Shown: positions 37,165 through 46,171, counted from the first letter of the stretch. The stretch is 64,000 nt of DNA from Romboutsia_C sp015668195 (GCF_015668195.1 NZ_JADPFC010000001.1:682001-746000); one strand, 5' to 3'. A program made the numbers and translations. The notes: generated from the sequence alone by a model not told the origin.

Positions 37165-38571
37165 ATGAGGATATGTTTAATAGCAGAAGGAAGCTACCCA
37201 TATGTAACAGGTGGAGTTTCAAGCTGGATTCAAATGCTAGTTAGTAGTATGAAAGAAATTGAATTTGTAATATATGCAATAAGCGCTAAAAATGATGAAA
37301 GTCTTACATATAAATATGAAATACCAGATAATGTGATAGAAATTAAAGATATATACTTAGATATAGAAGATAATAAAAAAGCTAAAAGTAAAGTAAAAGT
37401 TAATCTTACAGATATAGAAAAAGAAGTTATAGGTAAGTTTATAGTAGGTGAATACTTTAACTGGAGTGATTTATTTGACTGTATAAATAGATTTAAAAAT
37501 ATAAATACAGTAGATATATTAATGAGTGAAGACTTTTTTGACGTAGTAAGCGATATAGCAAGTAAATATTATCCACATATAATATTTAATCATTTTTTCT
37601 GGACTATAAGGTCTATGATGATGACTGTATTTGAAGTTTTGAAAAGTGATATACCAAAATGTGATATATATCATAGTGTATCTACTGGATATGCAGGGTT
37701 AATTGGAGCTTTAGGAAAATACTATAATAAAGGTTCTAGGTTTATATTAACAGAACATGGAATATATACAAGAGAAAGGGAAGAAGAGATAATAAAGGCA
37801 GATTGGGTTAAAGGTTACTTTAAAGATAACTGGATAAGGTATTTTTACAATTTATCAAGAGCTGCATATACTTACAGTGATGAGGTCTATAGTTTATTTG
37901 AAAAAAATAAAAAGCTTCAAATAGAATTAGGATGTGATGGGAATAAGATAAAAGTTGTTCCAAATGGTGTAAAGCTTGATAGATTTAAAAATATAGATAC
38001 TAAAAAAGATGATGAAAGTATTATATATATAGGTGCTATAGTAAGGGTAGTACCTATAAAGGATGTAAAAACTATAATACAAGCCTTTGTAAATGCAAAT
38101 GAAGAAATGAAAAATATGAAACTATACATTATAGGTCCTATGGATGAGGATGAAGACTATACCAAAGAGTGTATAGATTTAGTTGAATCGTTAGGTAATA
38201 AAAATATAGTATTTACAGGAAGAGTAGATATATCAAAATATATAGGTAAAATGGACATGTTACTTCTTGGAAGTATAAGTGAAGGTCAGCCACTATCAGT
38301 ACTTGAAGGTATGGCAGCTAAAAAGCCTTATATAACTACAGATGTAGGAGCATGTAGGGAACTTTTATATGGAAATAATGATAACATAGGACACTGTGGG
38401 GTAGTAGTACCTGTTATGGGTTATTCTCAAATGGCAAATGAAATAGTAAATCTAGCAAAAGATGATAATTTAAGAAAAGAAATGGGTGAAAATGGATATA
38501 AAAGAGTATCAACTTTTTATACACAAGATCAATTTATACAAAACTATAGAAAAATATATGGAGAAATATAG
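37165..38571 (+). CDS. pelF: PelF-type glycosyltransferase (GT4)
   Basis: This cytoplasmic polysaccharide synthase has 468 residues. It opens MRICLIAEGSYPYVTGGVSS, the PelF hallmark, has the acceptor-side EHGIYTRERE, and the retaining GT4 E-x7-E element in SEGQPLSVLEGMAAKKP. PelF uses UDP-sugars (GlcNAc/GalNAc) to build the Pel polymer at the membrane complex formed by PelD, PelE and PelG. GGAGG lies before the ATG, and the gene starts two bases after pelA and ends two bases before pelG. Confidence 0.95.
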   Translation: MRICLIAEGSYPYVTGGVSSWIQMLVSSMKEIEFVIYAISAKNDESLTYKYEIPDNVIEIKDIYLDIEDNKKAKSKVKVNLTDIEKEVIGKFIVGEYFNWSDLFDCINRFKNINTVDILMSEDFFDVVSDIASKYYPHIIFNHFFWTIRSMMMTVFEVLKSDIPKCDIYHSVSTGYAGLIGALGKYYNKGSRFILTEHGIYTREREEEIIKADWVKGYFKDNWIRYFYNLSRAAYTYSDEVYSLFEKNKKLQIELGCDGNKIKVVPNGVKLDRFKNIDTKKDDESIIYIGAIVRVVPIKDVKTIIQAFVNANEEMKNMKLYIIGPMDEDEDYTKECIDLVESLGNKNIVFTGRVDISKYIGKMDMLLLGSISEGQPLSVLEGMAAKKPYITTDVGACRELLYGNNDNIGHCGVVVPVMGYSQMANEIVNLAKDDNLRKEMGENGYKRVSTFYTQDQFIQNYRKIYGEI

Positions 38572-38573
38572 AT

Positions 38574-40028
38574 ATGGCAGGAATTGGATTTGAACTTAAA
38601 AAGATAATAGATAAAGATGGATACTTTTCAAAAACTAGAACTTACTTTATGTCTTCATTAATAACCATAGGTCCAATGATTATCTCAATATTGTCATTTT
38701 TAATTATGCAAGGTATATTAAAAAAAGTCGGAGAAACCTACTTAAATATACAATTGTTTAGCGCTATAATAATATATGCATTTTTTATATCATATATATT
38801 ATCTAATGGTATAAGTATGTTTATATCAAGATTTGTTTCAGATTGTATATATGAAAGAAAGATAGGATATATATTTGAGTCTTTAATAGGAAGTATAATT
38901 ATATACAGTATAAGTGCGTTAATAATAACATCATTATTATTTATAAGTTCAACTTTAGATATATATATAAAGTTGGCAACAGTTATGATAACTATAACAA
39001 TAGGAATAATATGGATAGAAGTAGTATATCTATCAGCTGTAAAAGATTATTTAAAAATAGTTTTAGGGTTTGTAATAGGTATGTTAATTATAACTTTAGG
39101 AACTATATTTGGGATAAAGTTTATAAATATGCCTAAGTTATACATAGCGCTTTTAGCCACTTTAATAGGATATATATTTATATCTATAATGTTTATAGGA
39201 ATACTTTATAAAGCATTTGGATTTAATAGTTTAAAATTATCAAGATGTATGAAGTTTATGGAGAGTCTAGACAAGTATTATGAACTATTTTTAACTGGGA
39301 TATTTTTAGCAATAGGTGCATATTCTCATAACCTTATAATTTGGATGACAGATAGCGCTACAGTAGTTGACAATACTTTTAGAGTAGCTTCATTTTATGA
39401 TGTTCCAAGTTTTTATGCTTTTTTAAGTGTTATACCAGCAGTTGTAATATTTACTGTAAAAGTTGAAACTTTAATATATCCAAAGTATAAAGAATTTTAT
39501 AACTTTGTAAGAGATACTGGAAGTATAAATGAAATAAAAAGAGCTAAAAAAGAATTGATAGATTGTGTAGTAATGCATATGACTCATATGATAGAGGTAC
39601 AGTTTATAGCAAGCTTTGCATGTATAGTATTAGGGTTTAAGCTACTTCCATATATGGGCTTTTTAAGTGATTCTATTGAAATATTTGGGATATTAACACT
39701 AGGAGCATTAGCATATATATGTATGAATTTTTTAATTATAATGTTGCTTTATTTTGATGCAAGAAGTGAAAGTTTAAAAATAGCAACAGTATTTTTAATA
39801 ACTACAATAGTATTATCAATAATTACTGAATTTATTGGGAAAGAATTTTATGGATATGGATTTTTCTTTTCTAGTATAATATCCATGGTATTTGCTTTTA
39901 ATGAAATAAATAAATTCTTTAATAGGATAGAATACCATATATTTGCAGACCAACCAATGTTTAATATAAAGAAAAAGGGCATATTTAGTAGTATATATGG
40001 TCTATTTAATAAAAATAAAGTAGTATAA
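38574..40028 (+). CDS. pelG: PelG polysaccharide exporter/flippase
   Basis: This membrane protein has 484 residues and about 12 hydrophobic segments. The opening MAGIGFELKKIIDKDGYFSK is characteristic of PelG, and the body shows the conserved SHNLIIWMTDSATVVDNTFRVAS and PSFYAFLSVIPAVVIF. PelG belongs to the MOP flippase superfamily and moves the growing Pel chain across the membrane. It is the last gene of the pel operon. PelB and PelC, the outer-membrane parts of the Gram-negative system, are absent, as expected for a Gram-positive. Confidence 0.95.
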   Translation: MAGIGFELKKIIDKDGYFSKTRTYFMSSLITIGPMIISILSFLIMQGILKKVGETYLNIQLFSAIIIYAFFISYILSNGISMFISRFVSDCIYERKIGYIFESLIGSIIIYSISALIITSLLFISSTLDIYIKLATVMITITIGIIWIEVVYLSAVKDYLKIVLGFVIGMLIITLGTIFGIKFINMPKLYIALLATLIGYIFISIMFIGILYKAFGFNSLKLSRCMKFMESLDKYYELFLTGIFLAIGAYSHNLIIWMTDSATVVDNTFRVASFYDVPSFYAFLSVIPAVVIFTVKVETLIYPKYKEFYNFVRDTGSINEIKRAKKELIDCVVMHMTHMIEVQFIASFACIVLGFKLLPYMGFLSDSIEIFGILTLGALAYICMNFLIIMLLYFDARSESLKIATVFLITTIVLSIITEFIGKEFYGYGFFFSSIISMVFAFNEINKFFNRIEYHIFADQPMFNIKKKGIFSSIYGLFNKNKVV

Positions 40029-40030
40029 AT

Positions 40031-40084
40031 AAAATAACCTATAAAGTGGGTAACATAAAGAATCCACTTTATAGGTTATTTTTA
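40031..40084. terminator. Bidirectional terminator after the pel operon
   Basis: AAAATAACCTATAAAGTGG and its complement form a long stem around a 14-nt loop, between convergent genes. Confidence 0.93.
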
Positions 40085-40113
40085 TAAATATATATTATCT
40101 AAGTTTTAATATA

Positions 40114-41493
40114 TTACTTAACAGTTATTTCACCTAATTTAAAGTAATTAGGTATTATCTCATTATCATTAGCAAATTTTATGCTAGGTTTATTATTAGA
40201 TGGATCTAATATAGATAAAGCTATATTATAATTTCCACTAGATATATGTGAAGGTAGTTTTATAGATGTAGTAAAGTTTATATTTCCAGGTAACCAAGTT
40301 GTGATATCTTCATCAATATTTAAACTATAAGTGATATTATTATTTTTGTCTATTAATGAAATATTCACAGGCCATTTATAATAAAAAGGAGCTACACCTT
40401 CATTTTTTATATTAATATCAAGTTTAAGGTTATCATTAGGATTTAGGTTATTATTAAATTTTACAGTATCTATAACATATCTATACCCTAAAGTTTTTAA
40501 TACTTTATCAAAATTATATTGAAATTTACTTTTTCTATCAGCAGGACAGTTAGGTCCTATATAGGTTATATGAGTGTCTTGTATTTGCTTTATAGTATTA
40601 TCTATAGAAAAATCTTTTAAAAAGTTCATTCCTGAGTTACCACTTGCAAATTCACCACCAGAAGGTGAATTTTTCCAAAAATCTATCATAGAAGGTTGAT
40701 TAACCTTTGTTAACCAATCTATATATCCATTATTTACCCAAGATAAAAATTCCTTTGTAGAATGTTTATTACCAAGCATATCATTAAATAACCCCATATT
40801 ATTATCTTTAGCTACTTTAAAAGGTCTTCTCATTAATAGTTTTTTATTAGTAAAGTATTTTACATAATGAGAAGCATAAATATTGGCTACTTCTTGGCTA
40901 GGAAATGGTATGAAAAAATCATTTGCCTGATAGGTATGCCATTCTCCCCAATGTCCTATACTACCTAGAGCTACAAATGCTATTTGTGAAGAATTATTAT
41001 ATCTATTTGCTAAAACTTTTATAGCTTCTTCATGATATTTAATCAGGGTTTTATTTTCATAGTTTGGGCTAAATCCACTACCATAAGATATATTATACCA
41101 AGTACCATCCTTACCTATTTCCTTATACAACCAGTAAGGGATATACATTTTGTTTTCACTGTTAGGTAAATCCATAACTAGCCTTATTATTATTTTTACA
41201 TCTTTACTTTTCCAATAGTCAAAGTTATATTTCTTTTCTATATAATCAAAATTGTATACTCCTTTTTTAGGTTCTAGTTCACTAAAATATATATTTGCAT
41301 AAACTAGTTTATGTGGCTGGGTATAGCCTGTATATTGTGCATCAGGTGCCCATCCCATCAAAGGATTGTTTAAAACTTCATCTGACTTAGGTGGAGTATA
41401 TGTATTTTTAGGAGTAGTTTTACAAGATACAGCAGTAGTAGATATAAGTATAAGTGATAATGATGCTAAAAGTGCTTTTAGTCGAATGTTCAT
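40114..41493 (-). CDS. DUF4832-type lipoprotein, glycosidase-like
   Basis: This 459-residue protein has a lipoprotein signal: MNIRLKALLASLSLILISTT then AVSC, with Cys24 as the lipid-modified residue. The mature part begins with NPLMGWAPDAQYTG and shows a TIM-barrel-type order (KDVKIIIRLVMDLP, IAFVALGSIGHWGEWHT), ending in a beta-sandwich-like C-terminal ~120 residues. This is the DUF4832/DUF4874 architecture, related to glycoside hydrolases; Glu in HWGEWH is a candidate catalytic acid. It converges on the pel operon and may trim or bind its polymer, which is an inference from position. The ATG at 41493 has GGAGG upstream. Confidence 0.75.
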   Translation of the reverse strand: MNIRLKALLASLSLILISTTAVSCKTTPKNTYTPPKSDEVLNNPLMGWAPDAQYTGYTQPHKLVYANIYFSELEPKKGVYNFDYIEKKYNFDYWKSKDVKIIIRLVMDLPNSENKMYIPYWLYKEIGKDGTWYNISYGSGFSPNYENKTLIKYHEEAIKVLANRYNNSSQIAFVALGSIGHWGEWHTYQANDFFIPFPSQEVANIYASHYVKYFTNKKLLMRRPFKVAKDNNMGLFNDMLGNKHSTKEFLSWVNNGYIDWLTKVNQPSMIDFWKNSPSGGEFASGNSGMNFLKDFSIDNTIKQIQDTHITYIGPNCPADRKSKFQYNFDKVLKTLGYRYVIDTVKFNNNLNPNDNLKLDINIKNEGVAPFYYKWPVNISLIDKNNNITYSLNIDEDITTWLPGNINFTTSIKLPSHISSGNYNIALSILDPSNNKPSIKFANDNEIIPNYFKLGEITVK

Positions 41494-41594
41494 AATTTCC
41501 TCCAAATATTAAGTTATATAGCTTATTATACCTAATATTTAGTAATTTTAGGAACATAAAAATAAAAGCTAAATAACTATAAATATAAAATATG

Positions 41595-41623
41595 TTGAAG
41601 TTTGTTAAAAAAAATACTATGAT
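41595..41623 (+). promoter_or_regulatory. Promoter driving the first conserved leader hairpin
   Basis: TTGAAG (41595-41600) and TATGAT (41618-41623) are separated by 17 bp. The expected transcription start near 41630 lies about 17 bases before the hairpin at 41647. Confidence 0.6.
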
Positions 41624-41646
41624 TAAATTAGAAGTACTTATAATAT

Positions 41647-41695
41647 AAAGCCATGGAGGTTTTAATCTATAATAGATTTGTCTTTATGGCTTTTT
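41647..41695 (+). ncRNA. Conserved leader hairpin 1 (candidate attenuator)
   Basis: The outer stem AAAGCCATGGAG (41647-41658) pairs with CTTTATGGCTTT (41682-41693), followed by TTTTTG. Inside, AATCTA/TAGATT form a small hairpin with an ATAATA-containing loop, and an unpaired GGTTT lies on the 5' side. The same layout is at 47036. Paired changes between the two (G-C versus A-U, and a different inner stem) support a conserved RNA. It precedes the methyltransferase gene at 41898. Confidence 0.65.
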
Positions 41696-41708
41696 GTATT
41701 AAAATTAA

Positions 41709-41880
41709 TTTTTTACATGCAAGGAAATTATATTAAGCGTAAACCTGTTGATAACTCATGAAAATAAGATATATCAAGAGGTTTGAAAATGTAAAAAATG
41801 ACATTTTGAGCAACGGACAAAGTCGTTGGCGAAATGAAGTGTAGCGCCCACGCAGTGGCTTAAGCGAAGCGAATTTTTTA
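41709..41880. repeat. Structured repeat element, copy B (~172 bp)
   Basis: This is the second copy of the element at 30401. The outer helix is TTTTTTACAT with ATGTAAAAAA, the middle AAACCT with AGGTTT, and the inner TTGATA with TATCAA; each differs from copy A by compensating changes. The 3' half differs from copy A at only a few positions (for instance loop AAA for GAA in the GGAC-N3-GTC hairpin). It fills the space between leader hairpin 1 and the ribosome site of the methyltransferase gene and ends in TTTTTTA. Confidence 0.8.
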
Positions 41881-41897
41881 TTTATCAGAGGTGGAGT

Positions 41898-42734
41898 ATG
41901 GAGAATTTAGAGTATTGGAAAAAGGAATGGATTAGAGTAGGTAAAGAATATATTTTAAACAAAAACACAGAAGATAAGAACATAAAGGTTTGGGATGAAT
42001 CTTCAAAAAATTATGATGAAACAGTTTGTAACAATAGAGTTAAGGATGTTATTAAAAATCTAAAACTAAAGGGATATATTAATGAAAATAGCCAGGTATT
42101 AGATATTGGTTGTGGTACAGGCTCATATTCTATAGAATTAAGTAAAATATGCAAAAAAGTATATGCACTTGATTATTCAGATTGTATGCTTAATGTTCTA
42201 ATAGAAAAGATAAAAAGCAATAATATAAATAATATAGAAATTATTAAAGCTAATTGGAATGATATAGACTTAAACAAAGAAAATATGTATAAAAAATTTG
42301 ATTTAGTAATAAGTAGTTTAAATCCAGGGTGTTATAATCCAAATAGTTTATTGAAAATAAATGAAGCTTCAAATAAAAGTTGTTGTTATATAGCAACAGA
42401 TGGAAAGTCAAAAGATGATGTTTTAGAAAAGGCAGATGAATTTATATTAGGAAAAAAGCTAGAATTTTGTGGAGTAAGTGATATTATATATCCATTTAAT
42501 ATATTATATTTTAGTGGGTATAGACCGAGTATTTTTTATATAGGTACTACTTGGAAATATAAAACGAGTTATGAAGGTTCAGTAAATAAATTAAAAAATA
42601 GATATAAAGAGTACTTAGATAAACATGAAACTATAGGAAAAATAAAAGAATTTGTTAATAGAGAAATTAAAGATGGTACATTTTATCATGAAAGAAAAGT
42701 AAATTTAGGGGTTATTACCTGGGATATTATATAA
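41898..42734 (+). CDS. Class I SAM-dependent methyltransferase
   Basis: This cytoplasmic methyltransferase has 278 residues. The SAM-binding motif I is VLDIGCGTGSYSIELS near residue 70, followed by the acidic end of strand 2 (YALDYSDCML) and motif IV-like LVISSLNPG. The substrate is unknown. Homologues are often found with FmdE and transporter genes in clostridia; here such genes form the operon at 47105-48878, which has the same leader hairpin. The AGAGGTGG site lies directly after repeat copy B. Confidence 0.88.
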   Translation: MENLEYWKKEWIRVGKEYILNKNTEDKNIKVWDESSKNYDETVCNNRVKDVIKNLKLKGYINENSQVLDIGCGTGSYSIELSKICKKVYALDYSDCMLNVLIEKIKSNNINNIEIIKANWNDIDLNKENMYKKFDLVISSLNPGCYNPNSLLKINEASNKSCCYIATDGKSKDDVLEKADEFILGKKLEFCGVSDIIYPFNILYFSGYRPSIFYIGTTWKYKTSYEGSVNKLKNRYKEYLDKHETIGKIKEFVNREIKDGTFYHERKVNLGVITWDII

Positions 42735-42949
42735 AAGAAAAATTAAATATCTATATTATTTATAAAATAAATATCTAAATAATAATTACAAAGTTTGGTA
42801 TAATAGTAAATTTTAATTAGAAATAAAAAAATTAGGAAAAAAATATAAAAAAAACTAATAATATGTTTATGATGATATTTTACGGGTATCTATAAATTAT
42901 CAACAAGAAAGTTGAACTTACATAAAATATTAGTCAGGAGATGTTAAAG

Positions 42950-43213
42950 ATGACATTTAAAGCAGAAGTAAAACATATTGAAGAAGAATTAAAAAAAGAT
43001 GCTGAAGGTTTAAAATATGAACATGAAAGCAGAAAAGAGTTTAAAGAAGAAAAACACGAAGCACATAAATTTGCAAAAGAATTAAAGCATCAAATGAAAG
43101 AAGAAGATAAAGAAGCAAGAAAAGAAGCAAAAGAAATAATAAGAGAAGTTAAAAAAGAAGAAAAAGAACTAGTAAAAGAAGTAAACAAAGAATTAAAAGA
43201 TGAGCTATTATAA
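42950..43213 (+). CDS. Small highly charged helical protein
   Basis: This protein of 87 residues is composed almost entirely of Lys, Glu, Ala, Asp and His with a few Leu/Ile. It is predicted to be one long helix or coiled coil (EEKHEAHKFAKELKHQMKEEDK; ending VNKELKDELL). There is no known domain or signal peptide. The ATG at 42950 has AGGAG nine bases upstream; an ATG three codons earlier sits directly against that site. It is a single gene ending in a terminator. Function is unknown. Confidence 0.75.
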   Translation: MTFKAEVKHIEEELKKDAEGLKYEHESRKEFKEEKHEAHKFAKELKHQMKEEDKEARKEAKEIIREVKKEEKELVKEVNKELKDELL

Positions 43214-43230
43214 TTAAATGAATAATATAT

Positions 43231-43267
43231 ATTGAGCAACCTCATATTGAAGTTGCTCATTTTTTAG
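43231..43267 (+). terminator. Intrinsic terminator
   Basis: TGAGCAAC and GTTGCTCA form an 8-bp stem followed by TTTTTT. The 270-bp stretch 43268-43538 that follows is very AT-rich and shows nothing beyond a possible promoter. Confidence 0.88.
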
Positions 43268-43538
43268 TATTAAGAATTATTTATGTTAGCAAAATCCTGG
43301 ATTTTTATTTATATATGATAAGTTTATATTATTTTACTTTCATTAATTAGGTATATTTTATTAAATCAAGATAATTAATAAAAAATTATAATTTCGTAAA
43401 AAAGGTAATAAATATAAAGTTTTAAAGGAAATTTATAAAAATATAAAGAATATATATAAAAACTTATTAAAAAGTTTTAGTTATTAATATTAGATAATAT
43501 GTAAATAATTAAGTCATATAAAATTAAGAGGTGATAAT

Positions 43539-44801
43539 ATGAGCCATATAAGTGCTAAAAATGCTTATAAAAGCTTAGAAGAAAGATTAAATAAATTTCC
43601 GCAAGGGGTACCACCATCTAAAACACTTTATGACATATTAAAGGTACTATTTACAGAAAGGGAAGCAACTTTAGTAGCTCAACTTCCAATAAGGCCGTTT
43701 AGAGTAAAAACAGCAGCTAAAATATGGAGTGTAAGCGATAGTGAAGCTTTAAAAATTTTAGACTCACTTGCTGCAAAGGCAATACTTTTAGATCTAGAAG
43801 ATGATAAAGGTAAAAAATATATTCTGCCACCTCCTATGGCAGGTTTTTTTGAGTTTGCACTAATGAGAACAAGAAATGATATAGACCAAAAACTTTTAGG
43901 GGAACTTTACTATCAATATATGAATGTAGAAGAAGATTTTATAAAAGATTTGTTTTACTCGGCAGAAACTAAATTAGGAAGAGTTTATGTACAAGAAGAA
44001 GTTTTAACTAATGATGATGAAATAACTATACTTGATTATGAAAGAGCGACACATATAATAGAAACTGCAAGCCATATAGGGGTTAGTATGTGTTATTGTA
44101 GACATAAAATGGAACATGTAGGAAAGGCTTGTGATGCTCCTATGGATATATGTATGACCTTTAATAATACTGCAAATTCTTTAATTAAAAATAATTTTGC
44201 AAGAAGAATAGATGTATCAGAGTGTAAGGAATTACTTCACCAAGCTTATGAAAGTAACTTAGTACAATGTGGAGAAAATGTACAAAAAGGAGTAAATTTT
44301 ATATGTAATTGTTGTGGATGCTGCTGTGAAGCATTAGTTGCAGCAAGAGAATATGGAAGTTTACAACCAGTAGCTACTAGTAGCTTTATACCGTATATAG
44401 ATTATGATGAATGCATAAATTGTAAAAAATGCTTAAATACTTGTCCTATATATTCAATAATTGAGGTTAAAGATAAAGATAAAACTACTATAAAAATAGA
44501 TGAGGATATATGTCTAGGATGTGGAGTGTGTGCAAGAAGTTGTCCAAAAAAATGTATACATCTAAAAAAGCGAAAAGAAAAAATAATAACTCCAGCATCA
44601 TCAGCTCATAGAGTAGTACTTATGGCTATTGAAAAAGGACAATTACAAAATTTAATATTTGACAAAGGAGCACTTCATAGTCACAGAGCTATGGCTTCAA
44701 TACTTTCTAGTATACTTAAACTTTCTCCTATACATAAAGCTATGGCAAGTGATCAGATGAAATCTATATATTTAGATAGGTTACTTAGAGTAAAAAAATA
44801 A
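43539..44801 (+). CDS. Iron-sulfur protein with winged-helix-like N-terminus
   Basis: This protein has 420 residues. The first ~110 residues resemble a winged-helix region (TLYDILKVLFTEREATLVAQ, VKTAAKIWSVSDSEALKILDSL). The middle has Cys-rich segments MCYCRHKMEHVGKACDAPMDIC and FICNCCGCCCEAL. Two [4Fe-4S] ferredoxin motifs follow, CINCKKCLNTC and CLGCGVCARSC, each closed by CP. It is probably a redox enzyme subunit or redox-sensing protein; the activity is unknown. It shares direction with the DUF362 iron-sulfur gene 94 bp downstream. Confidence 0.8.
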   Translation: MSHISAKNAYKSLEERLNKFPQGVPPSKTLYDILKVLFTEREATLVAQLPIRPFRVKTAAKIWSVSDSEALKILDSLAAKAILLDLEDDKGKKYILPPPMAGFFEFALMRTRNDIDQKLLGELYYQYMNVEEDFIKDLFYSAETKLGRVYVQEEVLTNDDEITILDYERATHIIETASHIGVSMCYCRHKMEHVGKACDAPMDICMTFNNTANSLIKNNFARRIDVSECKELLHQAYESNLVQCGENVQKGVNFICNCCGCCCEALVAAREYGSLQPVATSSFIPYIDYDECINCKKCLNTCPIYSIIEVKDKDKTTIKIDEDICLGCGVCARSCPKKCIHLKKRKEKIITPASSAHRVVLMAIEKGQLQNLIFDKGALHSHRAMASILSSILKLSPIHKAMASDQMKSIYLDRLLRVKK

Positions 44802-44895
44802 AACTTATACTTAGTAACCTTAAGGTTATTACTTAAAATAAAAGAAAAAATAGATATAATTATTATATAAATAAAAGGGTAAGGGGATAAGGTAA

Positions 44896-46002
44896 ATGCA
44901 AAAATCAAAAGTATATTTTACTAATTTAAGAACAGACCAAAATACAAGTTTACTTATGAAATTAGAAAATCTTATAAAAAAAGCAGGGATAGAAAACATT
45001 GACTTTAAGGGGAGATTTAGTGCTATAAAAATTCATTTTGGAGAACCAGGAAATCTTGCATATCTAAGACCAAACTATTCTAAGGTAGTTGTAGATTTAA
45101 TAAAGAAAAATGGAGGAAAGCCATTTTTAACAGACTGTAATACTTTATATGTAGGAAGAAGAAAAAATGCACTAGAACATTTAGATGCAGCATATGAAAA
45201 TGGATACAATCCATTTACAACAGGATGTCATATAATAATAGGTGATGGGCTTAAAGGAACAGATGAAGTTAATGTTAAAATAGATAAAGAGTACATAAAA
45301 GAGGCAAAAATAGGTCAGGCAATAATGGATGCTGATATAATAATATCTATGAATCACTTTAAAGGTCATGAATCAACAGGATTTGGTGGTGCACTTAAAA
45401 ATATAGGTATGGGGTGTGGCTCTCGAGCAGGTAAAATGGAAATGCACTGTAGTGGTAAGCCTAAAATTAAAGAAATAAAATGTGTATCTTGTGGTGCCTG
45501 TAAAAAAGTATGTGCACATGATGCTATTAGTTTTAATGAAAGCAAAAAGGCAGTTATAAATCATGATAAATGTGTAGGATGTGGCAGGTGTATAGGAAAT
45601 TGTAATTTTGATGCAGTAGGTACTACAACATTTGAAGCTAATGATATATTAAATAAAAAGATAGCAGAGTATACTTATGCAGTACTTAAAGATAGACCAC
45701 ATTTTCATATAAGTTTTGTAATAGATGTAAGTCCTAATTGTGATTGTCATTTTGAAAATGATTTAGCAATAATACCTGATGTAGGTATATTTGCATCATT
45801 TGACCCAGTAGCACTTGATATGGCTTGTGTAGATATGGCAAACAAGCAAGGTGTAATAAATGGAAGCTATCTAGATGAGAAAAAACATAATACACATGAT
45901 CATTTTATAAATACACACCCTGAAACTAATTGGGAAGTATGTGTTGATCATAGTGTAAGTCTTGGTATAGGAAATAAAGAATATGAATTAATAGAAGTAT
46001 AA
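44896..46002 (+). CDS. DUF362 protein with two [4Fe-4S] clusters
   Basis: This protein has 368 residues. The DUF362 part is seen in SAIKIHFGEPGNLAYLRPNY, FLTDCNTLYVGRRKNALEHL, and ISMNHFKGHESTGFGGALKNIGMG. An inserted ferredoxin unit with CVSCGACKKVC and CVGCGRCIGNC follows near residues 195-235. DUF362 proteins are widespread in anaerobes and their reaction is not established. Probably co-transcribed with the Fe-S protein upstream. A terminator follows. Confidence 0.88.
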   Translation: MQKSKVYFTNLRTDQNTSLLMKLENLIKKAGIENIDFKGRFSAIKIHFGEPGNLAYLRPNYSKVVVDLIKKNGGKPFLTDCNTLYVGRRKNALEHLDAAYENGYNPFTTGCHIIIGDGLKGTDEVNVKIDKEYIKEAKIGQAIMDADIIISMNHFKGHESTGFGGALKNIGMGCGSRAGKMEMHCSGKPKIKEIKCVSCGACKKVCAHDAISFNESKKAVINHDKCVGCGRCIGNCNFDAVGTTTFEANDILNKKIAEYTYAVLKDRPHFHISFVIDVSPNCDCHFENDLAIIPDVGIFASFDPVALDMACVDMANKQGVINGSYLDEKKHNTHDHFINTHPETNWEVCVDHSVSLGIGNKEYELIEV

Positions 46003-46008
46003 AACAAT

Positions 46009-46050
46009 AAACTAGCTTAAAGTCTATACTAGGTTTGAGCTAGTTTTTTA
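46009..46050 (+). terminator. Terminator after the DUF362 gene
   Basis: AAACTAGCT and AGCTAGTTT form a 9-bp stem around an extended loop, then TTTTA. Confidence 0.82.
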
Positions 46051-46171
46051 TTTTATTAATTCTTATATATACAAAATAAATGATAAAATTAAATATTTTA
46101 ATATAATTATATAAAAAACTATTTACTCTAACATAATGTTATAGAATAGAATTTCATTAGGAGGTGTAAAA

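Noticed and set aside
30401..41880. The repeat pair as a known HEARO/omega-RNA of IscB or TnpB
   Set aside because: There is no nuclease gene nearby, I could not match a consensus from memory, and the flanks lack the ATGA-type target. It is left as unassigned.
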